DNA from: Candidatus Gottesmanbacteria bacterium
GTDB taxonomy: Bacteria; Patescibacteriota; Microgenomatia; UBA10105; UBA927
Assembly: GCA_016182725.1 (NCBI GenBank)
Contig: JACPFZ010000026.1
Location: forward strand, 1 to 52,648
Length of the DNA: 52,648 nt
Direction of reading: 5' to 3'
Shown here: piece by piece, positions 1 to 7,878 of the stretch
How the letters are laid out: each line of letters opens with the position of its first letter
Numbering within the stretch: position 1 is the stretch's first letter
Notes under the pieces: generated by a model
Database searches by the model: none
What the model was told of the DNA's origin: nothing
What the model saw: only the letters and a program-made list of their open reading frames with translations
Made by a program: the position numbers and the translations under genes

Positions 1-66
1 CAAGTCCGCCAAACAAGCCGAGTAGACTTCGCCCAAATGCCATAATCCGACAACGCCGATTTTCAT
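1..66 (-). CDS. UDP-glucose/GDP-mannose dehydrogenase, N-terminal fragment (cut by window edge)
   Basis: Reverse-strand reading from the ATG at 66 gives 22 residues beginning MKIGVVGLWHLGEVYSACL. This is the first beta-strand and glycine-rich turn (GVVGLWHLG) of the Rossmann domain of nucleotide-sugar dehydrogenases of the UDP-glucose/UDP-ManNAc/GDP-mannose family, which oxidise a nucleotide sugar to the uronate with NAD. The rest of the gene lies outside the window. It diverges from the heptose-phosphate genes on the other strand, which fits a surface-polysaccharide cluster. Family assignment from 22 residues is reasonable, substrate unknown. Confidence 0.6.
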   Translation of the reverse strand, partial: MKIGVVGLWHLGEVYSACLADL

Positions 67-100
67 ATTGTGTTCATATTTTCCGTCCTAACGGCCTATA

Positions 101-129
101 TTGCAAGTGGAAACTGAAATATGTATGAT
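101..129 (+). promoter_or_regulatory. Sigma70-type promoter of a leaderless gene
   Basis: TTGCAA (101-106), a 17-nt spacer and TATGAT (124-129) are followed by only 6 nt before the ATG at 136. Transcription would begin at or next to the start codon, so the mRNA would be leaderless. This decides the start of the downstream gene in favour of 136 over the ATG at 121, which lies inside the promoter. Confidence 0.6.
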
Positions 130-135
130 AGGGGC

Positions 136-1122
136 ATGATTTTTGTCAGAGCGCCATTCCGCATTCCTCTTGGCGGAGGCGGAACAGATCTTCCATCGTA
201 CTATTCCAAATTCGGCGGCGCGCTTATTTCAGCCGCTATCAACCGTTACATGTTTATAACAGTCAATAGACCGCTTGTTGACAGGTTGATACGGGTTAAA
301 TACACACAAACGGAAATTGTCGATGATGTCAAAAAAATAAAGCACGAATTAGTCAGAGAGGCCCTGCGGTTAACACATATCAAAGATTCTATCGAAATTA
401 ATTCGGTTAGTGATCTTCCTGCAGGGACAGGCATGGGTTCTTCAGGAAGCTACTTGGTAGCTTTACTCAAAGCCCTGCACACGCTCAAGAACGAACACCT
501 TTCTGCCAAAGATTTGGCCGAGGAAGCATGCAACATTGAGATAGAAAGGTTACAAAGGCCGGTTGGCAAGCAGGATCAGTATATGGCAGCATATGGGGGC
601 ATCACCAAGCTTACCATAAGCAAACGTGGGCGAGTTGATGTAAAACGATTGACACTTCCGCAATTTTTTGTCAGAGAGTTGGAACATAGCTTACTCATTT
701 TTTATACGGGTATAGATCGGGAGGAAAAGCAAATACTAAAAAGGCAAAGTAGGGCAACCCACGAAAACAATAAAAAAGTGATAGAAAACCTGCATCGTAT
801 TACATCCATCGGGCACGCGATCGAACAAGCGTTGATAAAAAATGATATTAGCTCCTTTGGTACGCTCATGCACCAGCATTGGATGTCCAAACGCAATCTG
901 TCCTCTGCCATTAGTTCTTCCCGAATTGATTATCTGTATGAATTAGGGATAAAAAACGGTGCCTTAGGGGGTAAAATTATGGGAGCCGGAGGAGGGGGCT
1001 TTCTTCTGTTCTGCTGTCCCGATAAGAGAGACAAAATTAGAACAGAAATGGAGAAAGAGGGCTTGAGGGAGCTATTTTTTCATTTCGATATGGAAGGGGC
1101 AAAAGTCATTGCTGATCTTTAA
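136..1122 (+). CDS. hddA: GHMP kinase, D-glycero-D-manno-heptose 7-phosphate kinase (HddA)-like
   Basis: A 328-residue GHMP-family kinase. Motif 1 is the N-terminal RIPLGGGGTDLPSYY, motif 2 the phosphate loop LPAGTGMGSSGS near residue 95-105, and motif 3 GGKIMGAGGGGFLLF near residue 280. The GGGGTDLP start is typical of the HddA branch (phosphorylates heptose 7-phosphate at C1) and of related fucose/galactokinase-like enzymes. GmhA-like isomerase, aldolase and GmhB-like phosphatase genes follow at once, which supports a nucleotide-activated heptose pathway. The kinase makes the 1,7-bisphosphate that GmhB dephosphorylates. The start at 136 is set by a promoter whose -10 ends 6 nt upstream. Exact sugar substrate is inferred from context. 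Confidence 0.8.
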   Translation: MIFVRAPFRIPLGGGGTDLPSYYSKFGGALISAAINRYMFITVNRPLVDRLIRVKYTQTEIVDDVKKIKHELVREALRLTHIKDSIEINSVSDLPAGTGMGSSGSYLVALLKALHTLKNEHLSAKDLAEEACNIEIERLQRPVGKQDQYMAAYGGITKLTISKRGRVDVKRLTLPQFFVRELEHSLLIFYTGIDREEKQILKRQSRATHENNKKVIENLHRITSIGHAIEQALIKNDISSFGTLMHQHWMSKRNLSSAISSSRIDYLYELGIKNGALGGKIMGAGGGGFLLFCCPDKRDKIRTEMEKEGLRELFFHFDMEGAKVIADL

Positions 1123-1159
1123 TTGACAAGAAGCTTGGGTAGGTATTATTATTGGGCCC

Positions 1160-1801
1160 ATGGATTTCGAGAAATTTTCTTCGGACAAATACTTCGGGCT
1201 TATTGCAAAAAGCGCTCTGCATTTTATTGAATCTCATGACTATCAAAAGATAGTAACTATATTATTTGAGTGTTACAAAAGAGGGGGAACGGTGTTTACC
1301 ATGGGCTGTGGTGGCTCGGCTTCGACCGCAACACATTTTGCTGCTGATTTAGCCAAAACAACAATGGTCGGTGGAAAGTTTGGATTTAAGGCAATTTCGC
1401 TTGTTGACAATATTCCCCTTGTGAGTGCCTGGATCAATGATAAGGGATGGAGTTCTATTTTTGCAGGGCAACTTGAGCAGTGGATTACAAAAGACGACGT
1501 CTTGGTGGGATTTTCCGTGCATGGAGGAACGAAACAGGGAGACGAGGCAGGGCCTTGGTCGCAAAATTTGGTTGCTGCTATGAAGCTTGCCAAAGAAAGA
1601 AAAGCTAAAATTATCGGTTTTTGCGGATTTGACGGGGGCGCGATGAAAGAACTGGCTGATGCTGCAATAATAGTTCCAATACATTCCGAACCTTATGGAA
1701 CTCCCGCAATTGAGGCGATGCATATAGTACTGCATCATCCGATCATTTACGATTTAAAAGAAAGGATCAAAGGCCTCAATGGCAGAAAGAAAACCGCTTA
1801 A
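1160..1801 (+). CDS. gmhA: SIS-domain phosphoheptose isomerase (GmhA)-like
   Basis: A 213-residue single SIS domain. The sugar-phosphate loop is TMGCGGSASTATHFAADL near residue 48-65, and FSVHGGTKQGD near 120 matches the second phosphate-binding segment. GmhA converts sedoheptulose 7-phosphate to D-glycero-D-manno-heptose 7-phosphate in the cytosol, the substrate of the kinase encoded just upstream. The gene lies 37 nt after hddA. A TTGACA at 1123-1128, directly after the hddA stop, could give it its own promoter. Its 3' end overlaps the next gene by 23 nt, so the two are probably co-translated. Confidence 0.8.
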   Translation: MDFEKFSSDKYFGLIAKSALHFIESHDYQKIVTILFECYKRGGTVFTMGCGGSASTATHFAADLAKTTMVGGKFGFKAISLVDNIPLVSAWINDKGWSSIFAGQLEQWITKDDVLVGFSVHGGTKQGDEAGPWSQNLVAAMKLAKERKAKIIGFCGFDGGAMKELADAAIIVPIHSEPYGTPAIEAMHIVLHHPIIYDLKERIKGLNGRKKTA

Positions 1802-2579
1802 TTCATCCGGTATTTTTTACGATTCAGCCAACCTTGAAGGTTTTAAGAAGTGGTTTGGTGCCCATATTCTGGGAGGTGCTACCACCAATCCGCTTCTCTT
1901 GCAAAGGGAAGGAATTTTTAATATTCCTGAACATATTGCAAGGATGGTGAACATAGCCGGAAAAAAGTTCCCCATATCCATTGAAATACCGGATTCCAAT
2001 ATGTCTCAGAACGACATGTTGAGTCTTGCAAGGAAATATACCAGAAGATTTCCGGGAAACGCGATTATTAAAGTCCCCATGGACCCAAGGGAGCCAGAGA
2101 AGGCTTTTGAGGTTATCTATGCATTAGGTCGGGAGGGGATCAGAGTAAACGCCACGTTGGGTCTGAGTATGGGACAATTAGTTGGCGCTGCTGAAGCTCT
2201 CCGCTTAAGCCGCGCTGATGGTGATAACTATATCAGTTTGTTTTGGGGAAGGCGTGATGAAGCGAAGGCTCAGAACATAAAACAGTTAATAAAAAGCGGT
2301 GTAAAAAGCAAAGTTGCAGGAGAGAAAGTTTCGGATGCTGCTTGCAGTTTATCTATGACATTAACATACCTTAAAACACATAACTTACCGGTTCGTGTGA
2401 TTGTTGGAAGCATCAGAGGTGTCGATCAAATCGAAAAAGCATTCTCTATCGGAGCGGATATTGTTACGATCCCGCCAAAATTGATTGAGGAATGGATGTT
2501 TACCCAAAGAGGAGTAGAGACGGTGGATGAGTTCAATAACGCGTATCTGAGTGTTAAGGATAAAATTACGCTGATTTGA
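1779..2579 (+). CDS. Transaldolase / fructose-6-phosphate aldolase-like class I aldolase
   Basis: A 266-residue TIM-barrel aldolase. FYDSAN near residue 13-18, GATTNPLLL near 33-41 and the Schiff-base lysine Lys98 in NAIIKVPMDP are the signature of the transaldolase/FSA family. SLFWGRRDEA and VKSKVAGEKVSDA fill the later barrel strands. The enzyme could supply sedoheptulose 7-phosphate by transaldol transfer, directly feeding GmhA, which would explain why it is embedded in the heptose block. At 266 residues it is between FSA (about 220) and classical transaldolase (about 320). The start overlaps gmhA by 23 nt, and the 3' end overlaps the convergent gmhB-like gene by 14 nt. Confidence 0.75.
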   Translation: MAERKPLNSSGIFYDSANLEGFKKWFGAHILGGATTNPLLLQREGIFNIPEHIARMVNIAGKKFPISIEIPDSNMSQNDMLSLARKYTRRFPGNAIIKVPMDPREPEKAFEVIYALGREGIRVNATLGLSMGQLVGAAEALRLSRADGDNYISLFWGRRDEAKAQNIKQLIKSGVKSKVAGEKVSDAACSLSMTLTYLKTHNLPVRVIVGSIRGVDQIEKAFSIGADIVTIPPKLIEEWMFTQRGVETVDEFNNAYLSVKDKITLI

Positions 2580-3174
2580 ATATGTTTTCTATGACGGGAA
2601 TGGCTTCTGAAATCTTCACTATTTTGTAATCTGTTTTTGCATATTTGGCTTCTTCTACTTTATGCTCTACATCTTCGTTGTGAATAAAAATAATTGTTTT
2701 GCACCCTGCACGTCTGCCGGCTTCGACATCATTGGCTTTGTCGCCCAGAAAAACACTTTTTTCCAGATCTATACGTAACTCCCTGGCAGCCTTAAGGAGC
2801 AGGCCGGGTTTTGGCTTTCTGCAGTCACATACCTTTTTAAGTTTGGAGACGATAGCTTGAGGGTGGTGGAAACAAATGTATGTGTTATCAATGACGGCAC
2901 CCTTTTCTCTGAGAAGTTGGTGAACTTTTCCCTCAATGGCATCGGAGGTTTTCTGCGACATGTTCCTTTTGGCGACTCCGGGCTGATTAGAAATCTCGAC
3001 TACCGGAATGTTCTGTTTGTTTGCCCACGAAATAACTTTTTCGATACCCTTTACGAGTTGTACATCTTGAGGTTTTTGCGGGCAGTCCCAACCGTGGGCA
3101 TATTTGATCATCCGATTTATGACCCCATCGCGGTCAATGTAAAGCGCTCCTCGTGCTCCCGGCACAATCTTCAT
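2566..3174 (-). CDS. gmhB: HAD-IIIA phosphatase, heptose 1,7-bisphosphate 7-phosphatase (GmhB)-like
   Basis: A 202-residue HAD hydrolase. Motif I is LYIDRDGVIN (Asp14 nucleophile, Asp16 acid/base), motif II ISNQPG, and motif IV FLGDKANDVEAGRRAG. CFHHP followed by CDCRKPKPG supplies the C-x-H...C-x-C zinc cluster characteristic of GmhB and the histidinol-phosphate phosphatase branch. GmhB removes the 7-phosphate of D-glycero-D-manno-heptose 1,7-bisphosphate, the product of the HddA-like kinase encoded 1.4 kb away on the opposite strand. The gene converges on the aldolase gene with a 14-nt overlap. Confidence 0.8.
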   Translation of the reverse strand: MKIVPGARGALYIDRDGVINRMIKYAHGWDCPQKPQDVQLVKGIEKVISWANKQNIPVVEISNQPGVAKRNMSQKTSDAIEGKVHQLLREKGAVIDNTYICFHHPQAIVSKLKKVCDCRKPKPGLLLKAARELRIDLEKSVFLGDKANDVEAGRRAGCKTIIFIHNEDVEHKVEEAKYAKTDYKIVKISEAIPVIENIFKSA

Positions 3175-3282
3175 GGCACTTAGTTTTACATGGTAATCTG
3201 GAGAACGTCAAGATGTGTACAAAATGTGTACGAACTAGTGCCTAAAAGACATCGTTAAAGTAGTCAAGATTGACAATTGACA

Positions 3283-4266
3283 ATGCACATGGTTGACCGT
3301 ATCTTTGAATATAGTATGTTTTGGCGGACACTGCCGACACGAATGTGGTTGATGTGGCTCTGTTTGATGATCGGATTAGGTGCGACTTTTTATGGAGTCT
3401 TGAGTCTGGGGGCCAAAGCGACCATTGCCCAGCAGCTTCTGCATCGGCAGCAGATTCTGGCCAGGGCAGAGGGGAGTAATATCACGTCATACTTTCAGGT
3501 ATTCGGCGACGCGATTGCAGTGTTTGCGCAATTGGAAAGTACCAGGAGCCGCAACGTCAATGTCGTTAGGAATATGGATGCATTTGTCGAGCAGTGGCGC
3601 GACAGCGGTTTGGTCGGGGGAATCGTATTGACAGATAAACAGGGGGTCGTCCGGTTCAACTCCAACGTCTTGGGAACACGAGACATCGGTGCGTCTCTTG
3701 CCGACCGGGATTATTTTGTTTGGGCGAAAAACCAGAGCGGAGAGGGAGAATACTTCGTGGGTCAGCCGGTTGTCAGCCGACTGGGAGCAAGTAAAGACCA
3801 AGCGATCGTCGTCGTGGCCTCGCCGGTATTTCAACAGGGCGCCTTTACCGGTGTGTTGGCCGCCTCGGTGAAATTACAGCCATTAACCCAACGCTATTTG
3901 GAACTGCTGAAAGTCTCAGATTCGACCGATGTGTATCTTATAAATAAGAGCGGAGACCTATTGTACAGTCGTTCCGCCGCCGATGTAGGTGCACGTACGT
4001 TCAAACTTTTGAACGATGATACCGTTAAGCGTGCCGTCAACACAACAGGGGAGGGTACGCTAGAGACGGAGGAACACCTAATAGCCTATTCTTCGCTCTC
4101 ATTGCGCGATCAACACTGGCTGATCATCATGAGCACTCCTATCCAGACTGTCGTTTCTCTCACGACACCCATCTATATCCGGCAGTTGGCGATATTCCTC
4201 TTGGTGTCCTTGACCATTCTGCTGTTTGGGGTAGTAGCTGCCCGGCAACATCAGAAGAGTTTGTGA
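3283..4266 (+). CDS. Membrane-anchored Cache sensor domain without output domain
   Basis: About 327 residues: a short cytoplasmic start, TM1 around residues 20-42 (MWLMWLCLMIGLGATFYGVL), a roughly 250-residue extracytoplasmic region, then TM2 around 300-322 and a stop seven residues later (RQHQKSL). The middle carries double-Cache (dCache_1/PDC) signatures seen in chemoreceptors and histidine kinases: GLVGGIVLTDKQGVVRFNSN, DRDYFVWAK, GQPVVS and DVYLINKSGDLLYS. No HAMP, kinase, GGDEF or MCP domain follows. Base composition is visibly more GC-rich than its neighbours, suggesting acquisition from elsewhere. The 3' end overlaps the convergent gene by 16 nt. ATG 3283 was chosen; an in-frame TTG lies at 3277. 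Confidence 0.65.
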   Translation: MHMVDRIFEYSMFWRTLPTRMWLMWLCLMIGLGATFYGVLSLGAKATIAQQLLHRQQILARAEGSNITSYFQVFGDAIAVFAQLESTRSRNVNVVRNMDAFVEQWRDSGLVGGIVLTDKQGVVRFNSNVLGTRDIGASLADRDYFVWAKNQSGEGEYFVGQPVVSRLGASKDQAIVVVASPVFQQGAFTGVLAASVKLQPLTQRYLELLKVSDSTDVYLINKSGDLLYSRSAADVGARTFKLLNDDTVKRAVNTTGEGTLETEEHLIAYSSLSLRDQHWLIIMSTPIQTVVSLTTPIYIRQLAIFLLVSLTILLFGVVAARQHQKSL

Positions 4267-4883
4267 AAGTAGTCGTATTTGAGCCTTTGTCGGCCGGCCC
4301 AGTTGGCGGAAAATCCAGCATCCCCCTTCGTATAGCGGAAAGAATTTGTTTCTGTATCCTCTCTCATAATCATCCACGCGCCATCTTTGTTAATAAATCC
4401 GTAATACGAGATGATATCTTCGTCAATGTCGGAAATCCTGTATCCGTTCATGAGCACTGGTCCGGCCACTTCGGCTTCGCTTGCGGCTGGATTTTGGAGT
4501 GTATTCGGTATCCTTGCTACGGCTCTGTCGAAAAGCAACGCCTCAAGCCTTCTGCCCAAAATCGAAAGGACAAAAAATGAAAATCCGGCAGCTCCAATAA
4601 TCTTGAGAAATGTCCGCTTATCGATGTCTGCGATATCCACGGATTCCCTCTTAGCTTTATCCTTTTCTATTCTTAGTCTGAGATCCACTTTTGCCGGGAA
4701 GATACTTGCGATGGTCGGCGCTTTCCAGCGTGTACGCCGGAAGACATTGAAGCCGAAGTATGCAAGCGCAACATAGAGCACTACGGCGATAGCCAGCTGA
4801 CTGTAGCTCGTGGCAGTCATAAATGCCACGACTACGATCAGACTGGCAATGATAAAACTGGAATAGATGAAAATCTTTTTCAT
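4251..4883 (-). CDS. Membrane protein of unknown function with conserved C-terminal domain
   Basis: 210 residues. Two adjacent membrane segments at about 5-25 and 29-47 are followed by a charged cytoplasmic stretch, then KRTFLKIIGAAGFSFFVLSIL near residue 88-108. That segment resembles a Tat-like start (KRTFLK) or a third membrane helix. The last 65 residues form a soluble region (DEDIISYYGFINKDGAWMIM, then REDTETNSFRYTKGD and WAGRQRLKYDYF). I recognise no characterised family. The gene lies 1 nt downstream of the transposase-SH3 gene on the same strand, so they may be one transcript. Confidence 0.6.
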   Translation of the reverse strand: MKKIFIYSSFIIASLIVVVAFMTATSYSQLAIAVVLYVALAYFGFNVFRRTRWKAPTIASIFPAKVDLRLRIEKDKAKRESVDIADIDKRTFLKIIGAAGFSFFVLSILGRRLEALLFDRAVARIPNTLQNPAASEAEVAGPVLMNGYRISDIDEDIISYYGFINKDGAWMIMREDTETNSFRYTKGDAGFSANWAGRQRLKYDYFHKLF

Positions 4884-4884
4884 G

Positions 4885-5970
4885 TTATTTTATATATGCT
4901 GCCGGTATAAAGCCTGTTCGGCCATCATACAGCTTGACTCCATACCACTCTGAATTAAAAGAAACGTATTCAAGAGTATCGCCATCTTTTGCTTCAGCGA
5001 CCTTTTTCGAATTGATCGTCGGTTTTTCGTGGATGTTCACCATCGCTGCCCCGTTATTCATTTTAACTGTCACTATTACTTTAGATTTTATTTCTTTGCT
5101 CTCTTCTGTTTTCGAGAGAACTGAGGGAGCGGATGTTGGGTTGGGAGTTTTGGTTTTGGAAGCTGTGACATTTCTTAATCCGAGCGTCAGCAGCAACGAA
5201 AATACGACCGCTGTCGCGAGTATTTCCGGTACCCTTTTGGTAGGATTCAGATACGGGTCTCGGTGTATCTCTTCAGAAGATACAATAGGCATGTCCGGAG
5301 GATAGTTTTTAAGATTTCTTTCAGGGCCTCTCCCTTCAAGGTGTTCAGGTTCGCTTTCAAAGGTGATTTTTTTCAGAGACTCCTGTTCCTCCTGGCTGAG
5401 TTCGTATTTCTCCATAAAGTCCCTATAGTTACCCGTTCCCTTTTTTGGTTTCACCCACGAAGTAGCTCTGGTGCCTACATATTCTGCGTACGATGAATGG
5501 TCAGCGGTACGATGGAGGTAGCGAGTGAGGAGGAGCAGGCGGGGCTCATCCCCGATGTGAACTGACTTATATGGGCCTTCGAAGAGCGTTCCGGTGCGTT
5601 GGTATTTTTTATTAAAATACATTGCGTATCGGGTACAGAGAGACCGTATAAACGTTTCGATGGAGCCGCGAGTTTTCTGATGCAAAAGCAAATGGAAACG
5701 GTCCGGCAGTAAGCTATACGCTATGAGTTCAACTTTGTTGAAGTAATTCTTCGGCTGATGGGGTATGCCTCGGAAAACGTTCCCGTTCACGGTAAAGGTT
5801 TTTTTGATACTTTTGGGATCGGCAGGAGGAGACAAATAGTCCTTCAGGAAGCCAAGAAAAACCTCGTAATCTTGGGCATCTCCGAAAATGATTTTCTTTT
5901 CAACTCCTTTATTATAAACGTGGGAATAAACCCCTTCTTCTTCTGTTCTGTAAAGATTTTTGGCAGGCAT
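4885..5970 (-). CDS. REP-associated tyrosine transposase (RAYT)-like domain fused to a membrane segment and SH3 domain
   Basis: 361 residues from the ATG at 5970; the frame is open to 6066 but family similarity starts at MPAKNLYRT. Residues 1-165 follow the Y1/REP transposase fold: HVYNKGVEKKIIFGDAQDYE at 17-36, IAYSLLPDRFHLLLHQ at 83-98, and the helix with the presumed catalytic Tyr151 (LLLTRYLHRT). The family normally has an N-H-x-H histidine pair (HUH) here; this protein has D90-R91-F92-H93, so the first metal-binding His is replaced by Arg. A charged linker, a membrane segment (ATAVVFSLLLTLGL) and a bacterial SH3 domain (VNIHEKPTINSKKVAEAKDG, later WYGVKLYDGRTGFIP) complete the chain. It is probably a domesticated, membrane-anchored derivative, not an active transposase. 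Confidence 0.7.
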   Translation of the reverse strand: MPAKNLYRTEEEGVYSHVYNKGVEKKIIFGDAQDYEVFLGFLKDYLSPPADPKSIKKTFTVNGNVFRGIPHQPKNYFNKVELIAYSLLPDRFHLLLHQKTRGSIETFIRSLCTRYAMYFNKKYQRTGTLFEGPYKSVHIGDEPRLLLLTRYLHRTADHSSYAEYVGTRATSWVKPKKGTGNYRDFMEKYELSQEEQESLKKITFESEPEHLEGRGPERNLKNYPPDMPIVSSEEIHRDPYLNPTKRVPEILATAVVFSLLLTLGLRNVTASKTKTPNPTSAPSVLSKTEESKEIKSKVIVTVKMNNGAAMVNIHEKPTINSKKVAEAKDGDTLEYVSFNSEWYGVKLYDGRTGFIPAAYIK

Positions 5971-6121
5971 ATATTTACAGTATCTTGAAAGAAGAAACTT
6001 TGCAAGTACCAATTTTGAAGCTAAATCACGACGAAACAAATTGTGTTCAAAAAATGAAGCTCCCAATGCTTCGGGAGGTATCAGATGGTAACGTAAAACA
6101 CAATTTCATTATTTCAAGAGA

Positions 6122-6385
6122 GTGAAAACCATTCGCCGTGGCGAATGGATGAAACGCATAAAATATCAGGCCGAAGGCCTGCACAAGGCGAATCAAAAAA
6201 CCGCGAGCAAAAGTCGTCGGATTTTTATTTCGTCTGTTAACGGTGCGTTGAGAGCGAAACCAGGTACCAGACGGTACCTGGCAAAACACAGACACCTCGA
6301 GGCATTTGTTGAGAGCTTGCAAGCATTCGCCTCTGTTTACGAAAGGGTAGGAGATGAGTTTTCTTTAGGAAATTGGAGCCGATAA
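6122..6385 (+). CDS. Doubtful small ORF rich in palindromic segments
   Basis: A GTG-started frame of 87 codons with no recognisable domain (basic N-terminal half, amphipathic C-terminal helix HLEAFVESLQAFASVYERV). Three short palindromes lie in its first 160 nt: CCATTCGCC/GGCGAATGG (6129-6148), CAGGCC/GGCCTG (6167-6181) and CCAGGTACC/GGTACCTGG (6260-6281). It may instead be a structured RNA or repeat debris. No Shine-Dalgarno is seen. Confidence 0.2.
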   Translation: MKTIRRGEWMKRIKYQAEGLHKANQKTASKSRRIFISSVNGALRAKPGTRRYLAKHRHLEAFVESLQAFASVYERVGDEFSLGNWSR

Positions 6386-6949
6386 TGGAACTATTCCATG
6401 CAAATTTTTCTCAAATTATTATATAGGTCAATAATTTTCTCCTTCTTTTTTTATCGAACGTATGGTGTTTGCTGGATATTGAAACGGATTGTTCATATTT
6501 TGTACTCGGGAAATGAGGCTCTATAGTGACCTAAAATTGTCCAGTTCTTTCTCTATCGAGTGCATTTTCTTTGAGGAGGAGATTGAGAAAACTGAATAAG
6601 AAGTTTTCTTATAAGTCAAATGACTCTTACTATAAGCATTTTCGGCGAGACAAAAATCAAAAAAATCGGCATAGTAATTTTAACTACAGGTCTTGAATAT
6701 GTTTATATATGTTAAATATTCTTTGATAATGATACGCAGTGAATAGATGCTTTGTATCATAGATTAGCATTTTATGTTATGTTTTGTTGTGAATTGTTAA
6801 TTTCTCCTATAGTTTTTCAAATTAAAATCCTGTAGTTTGGTGAAGTGGAAGTTTGGATCGCTAAATCGCCTTTCTTTCGAATGCATCATTCAGCTTCGAT
6901 CTTTTCCGATCTTTTTTTCAAGGGTTTTTTATGGTAGAATGGTATTCGT
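6386..6949. other. AT-rich gene-free tract
   Basis: About 560 nt, markedly AT-rich compared with both sides, with short stop-ridden frames on both strands. No gene, tRNA or convincing long hairpin was seen. At its right end TAGAAT (about 6935-6940) lies 9 nt before the ATG at 6950 and could be the -10 of the broken nucleotidyltransferase gene. Confidence 0.5.
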
Positions 6950-7636
6950 ATGAATCAAACGATACTCCTTCGGCGCATGGGCGGGAGAGCGAGGCTCGAG
7001 CAGTTCAAGCGATGCAAGAGCTCCGACGGCGGATGTATCCGATGGGGGAAACGCATGCGCGCTGAATTCATGGGACAGCGGGATCTTCTTATAATGGTTG
7101 CGCGTGCACTTAATGCGCACCGCGTCCCGTATCTTTTGTCTGGAAGTTTCGCGTCGTCATATTACGGATTTCCCCGGGCGACCCATGACATTGATTTTGT
7201 TGTAGAAGTTGACCGCCAACAACTCAAGCGTCTTGGGGCGGCGCTGAAACGATTAGGAAGAGGATTTGCGCTGGCGGCAAAGGAATTAGAACGCGTCTCG
7301 TCCCCGCAAATGATCAATAGTTATCATGCATAGACCGGTATCAAAATAGATTTTTGGATCACAGACGGAGAGGATTTTTCCGTAAAATACGCACGCCGCG
7401 GATTCATGACCATCGGCAAGACCCGCATAGCAGTGATCGCGCCCGAGGATTTGATCCTCACTAAACTTGCATGGTGTAAGGAGCTTCCTAGCGAGCGGCA
7501 CATGCAAGACTGCGCGGGTATTTGGCGTGTGCAGAAGGGGAAGCTCGATGAAGGGTATCTTCGTAGGTGCGCAGACGAGCTTGGGGTTGCTGATTTACTC
7601 CACGAAGTTACGACAATCACCATTCAACAAACGTAG
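6950..7636 (+). pseudogene. Nucleotidyltransferase (AbiEii/NTP_transf_5-like) interrupted by one in-frame TAG
   Basis: One continuous frame is broken only by TAG at 7331-7333. The first part (127 residues) carries the nucleotidyltransferase start LLSGSFASSYYGFPRATHDIDFVVEV, with the G-S and D-x-D residues that bind NTP-metal. After the stop the same frame continues with KIDFWITDGEDFSVKYARRG, IGKTRIAVIAPEDLILTKLA and WCKELPSERHMQDCAGI to 7636. This is the normal C-terminal half of such proteins, where APEDLILTKL is a common motif. The N-terminal 40 residues look non-native; the ancestral start may have been near MGQRDLL (about 7070). A point mutation or sequencing error would explain it equally. 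Family members act as toxins or nucleotide-transfer enzymes. Confidence 0.6.
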
Positions 7637-7878
7637 AACCTTGTCAAATCACTCCATACTGGAGGGATGTAGGTCGAAATTAGCTTGGAGATCAAAGGTG
7701 GCGATTTGCACCAGCAGGTGGCGATTTTATGTATATTACCCGAGTAAAAAATGTACTCCAAGAAGATCGATTTTCTTTATCAATCGGTCTACAAGCAGTT
7801 TCATATACCACTGGTCTCATAACGATATAGTACAGAGTTGAAATCGAAAAGGAAATTTTATACACTAGAGCGAATACT
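7637..7878. other. Intergenic region with a direct repeat and a promoter
   Basis: No gene is evident. AGGTGGCGATTT occurs twice about 25 nt apart (around 7692-7730). Near the right end TTGAAA, a 17-nt spacer and TACACT lie 12 nt before the ATG at 7879, a plausible promoter for the LUD gene. Confidence 0.4.

Noticed and set aside
6067..6322. Reverse-strand ORF upstream of the RAYT-SH3 gene
   Set aside because: No recognisable protein, covers the palindrome cluster, and has no ribosome-binding site.
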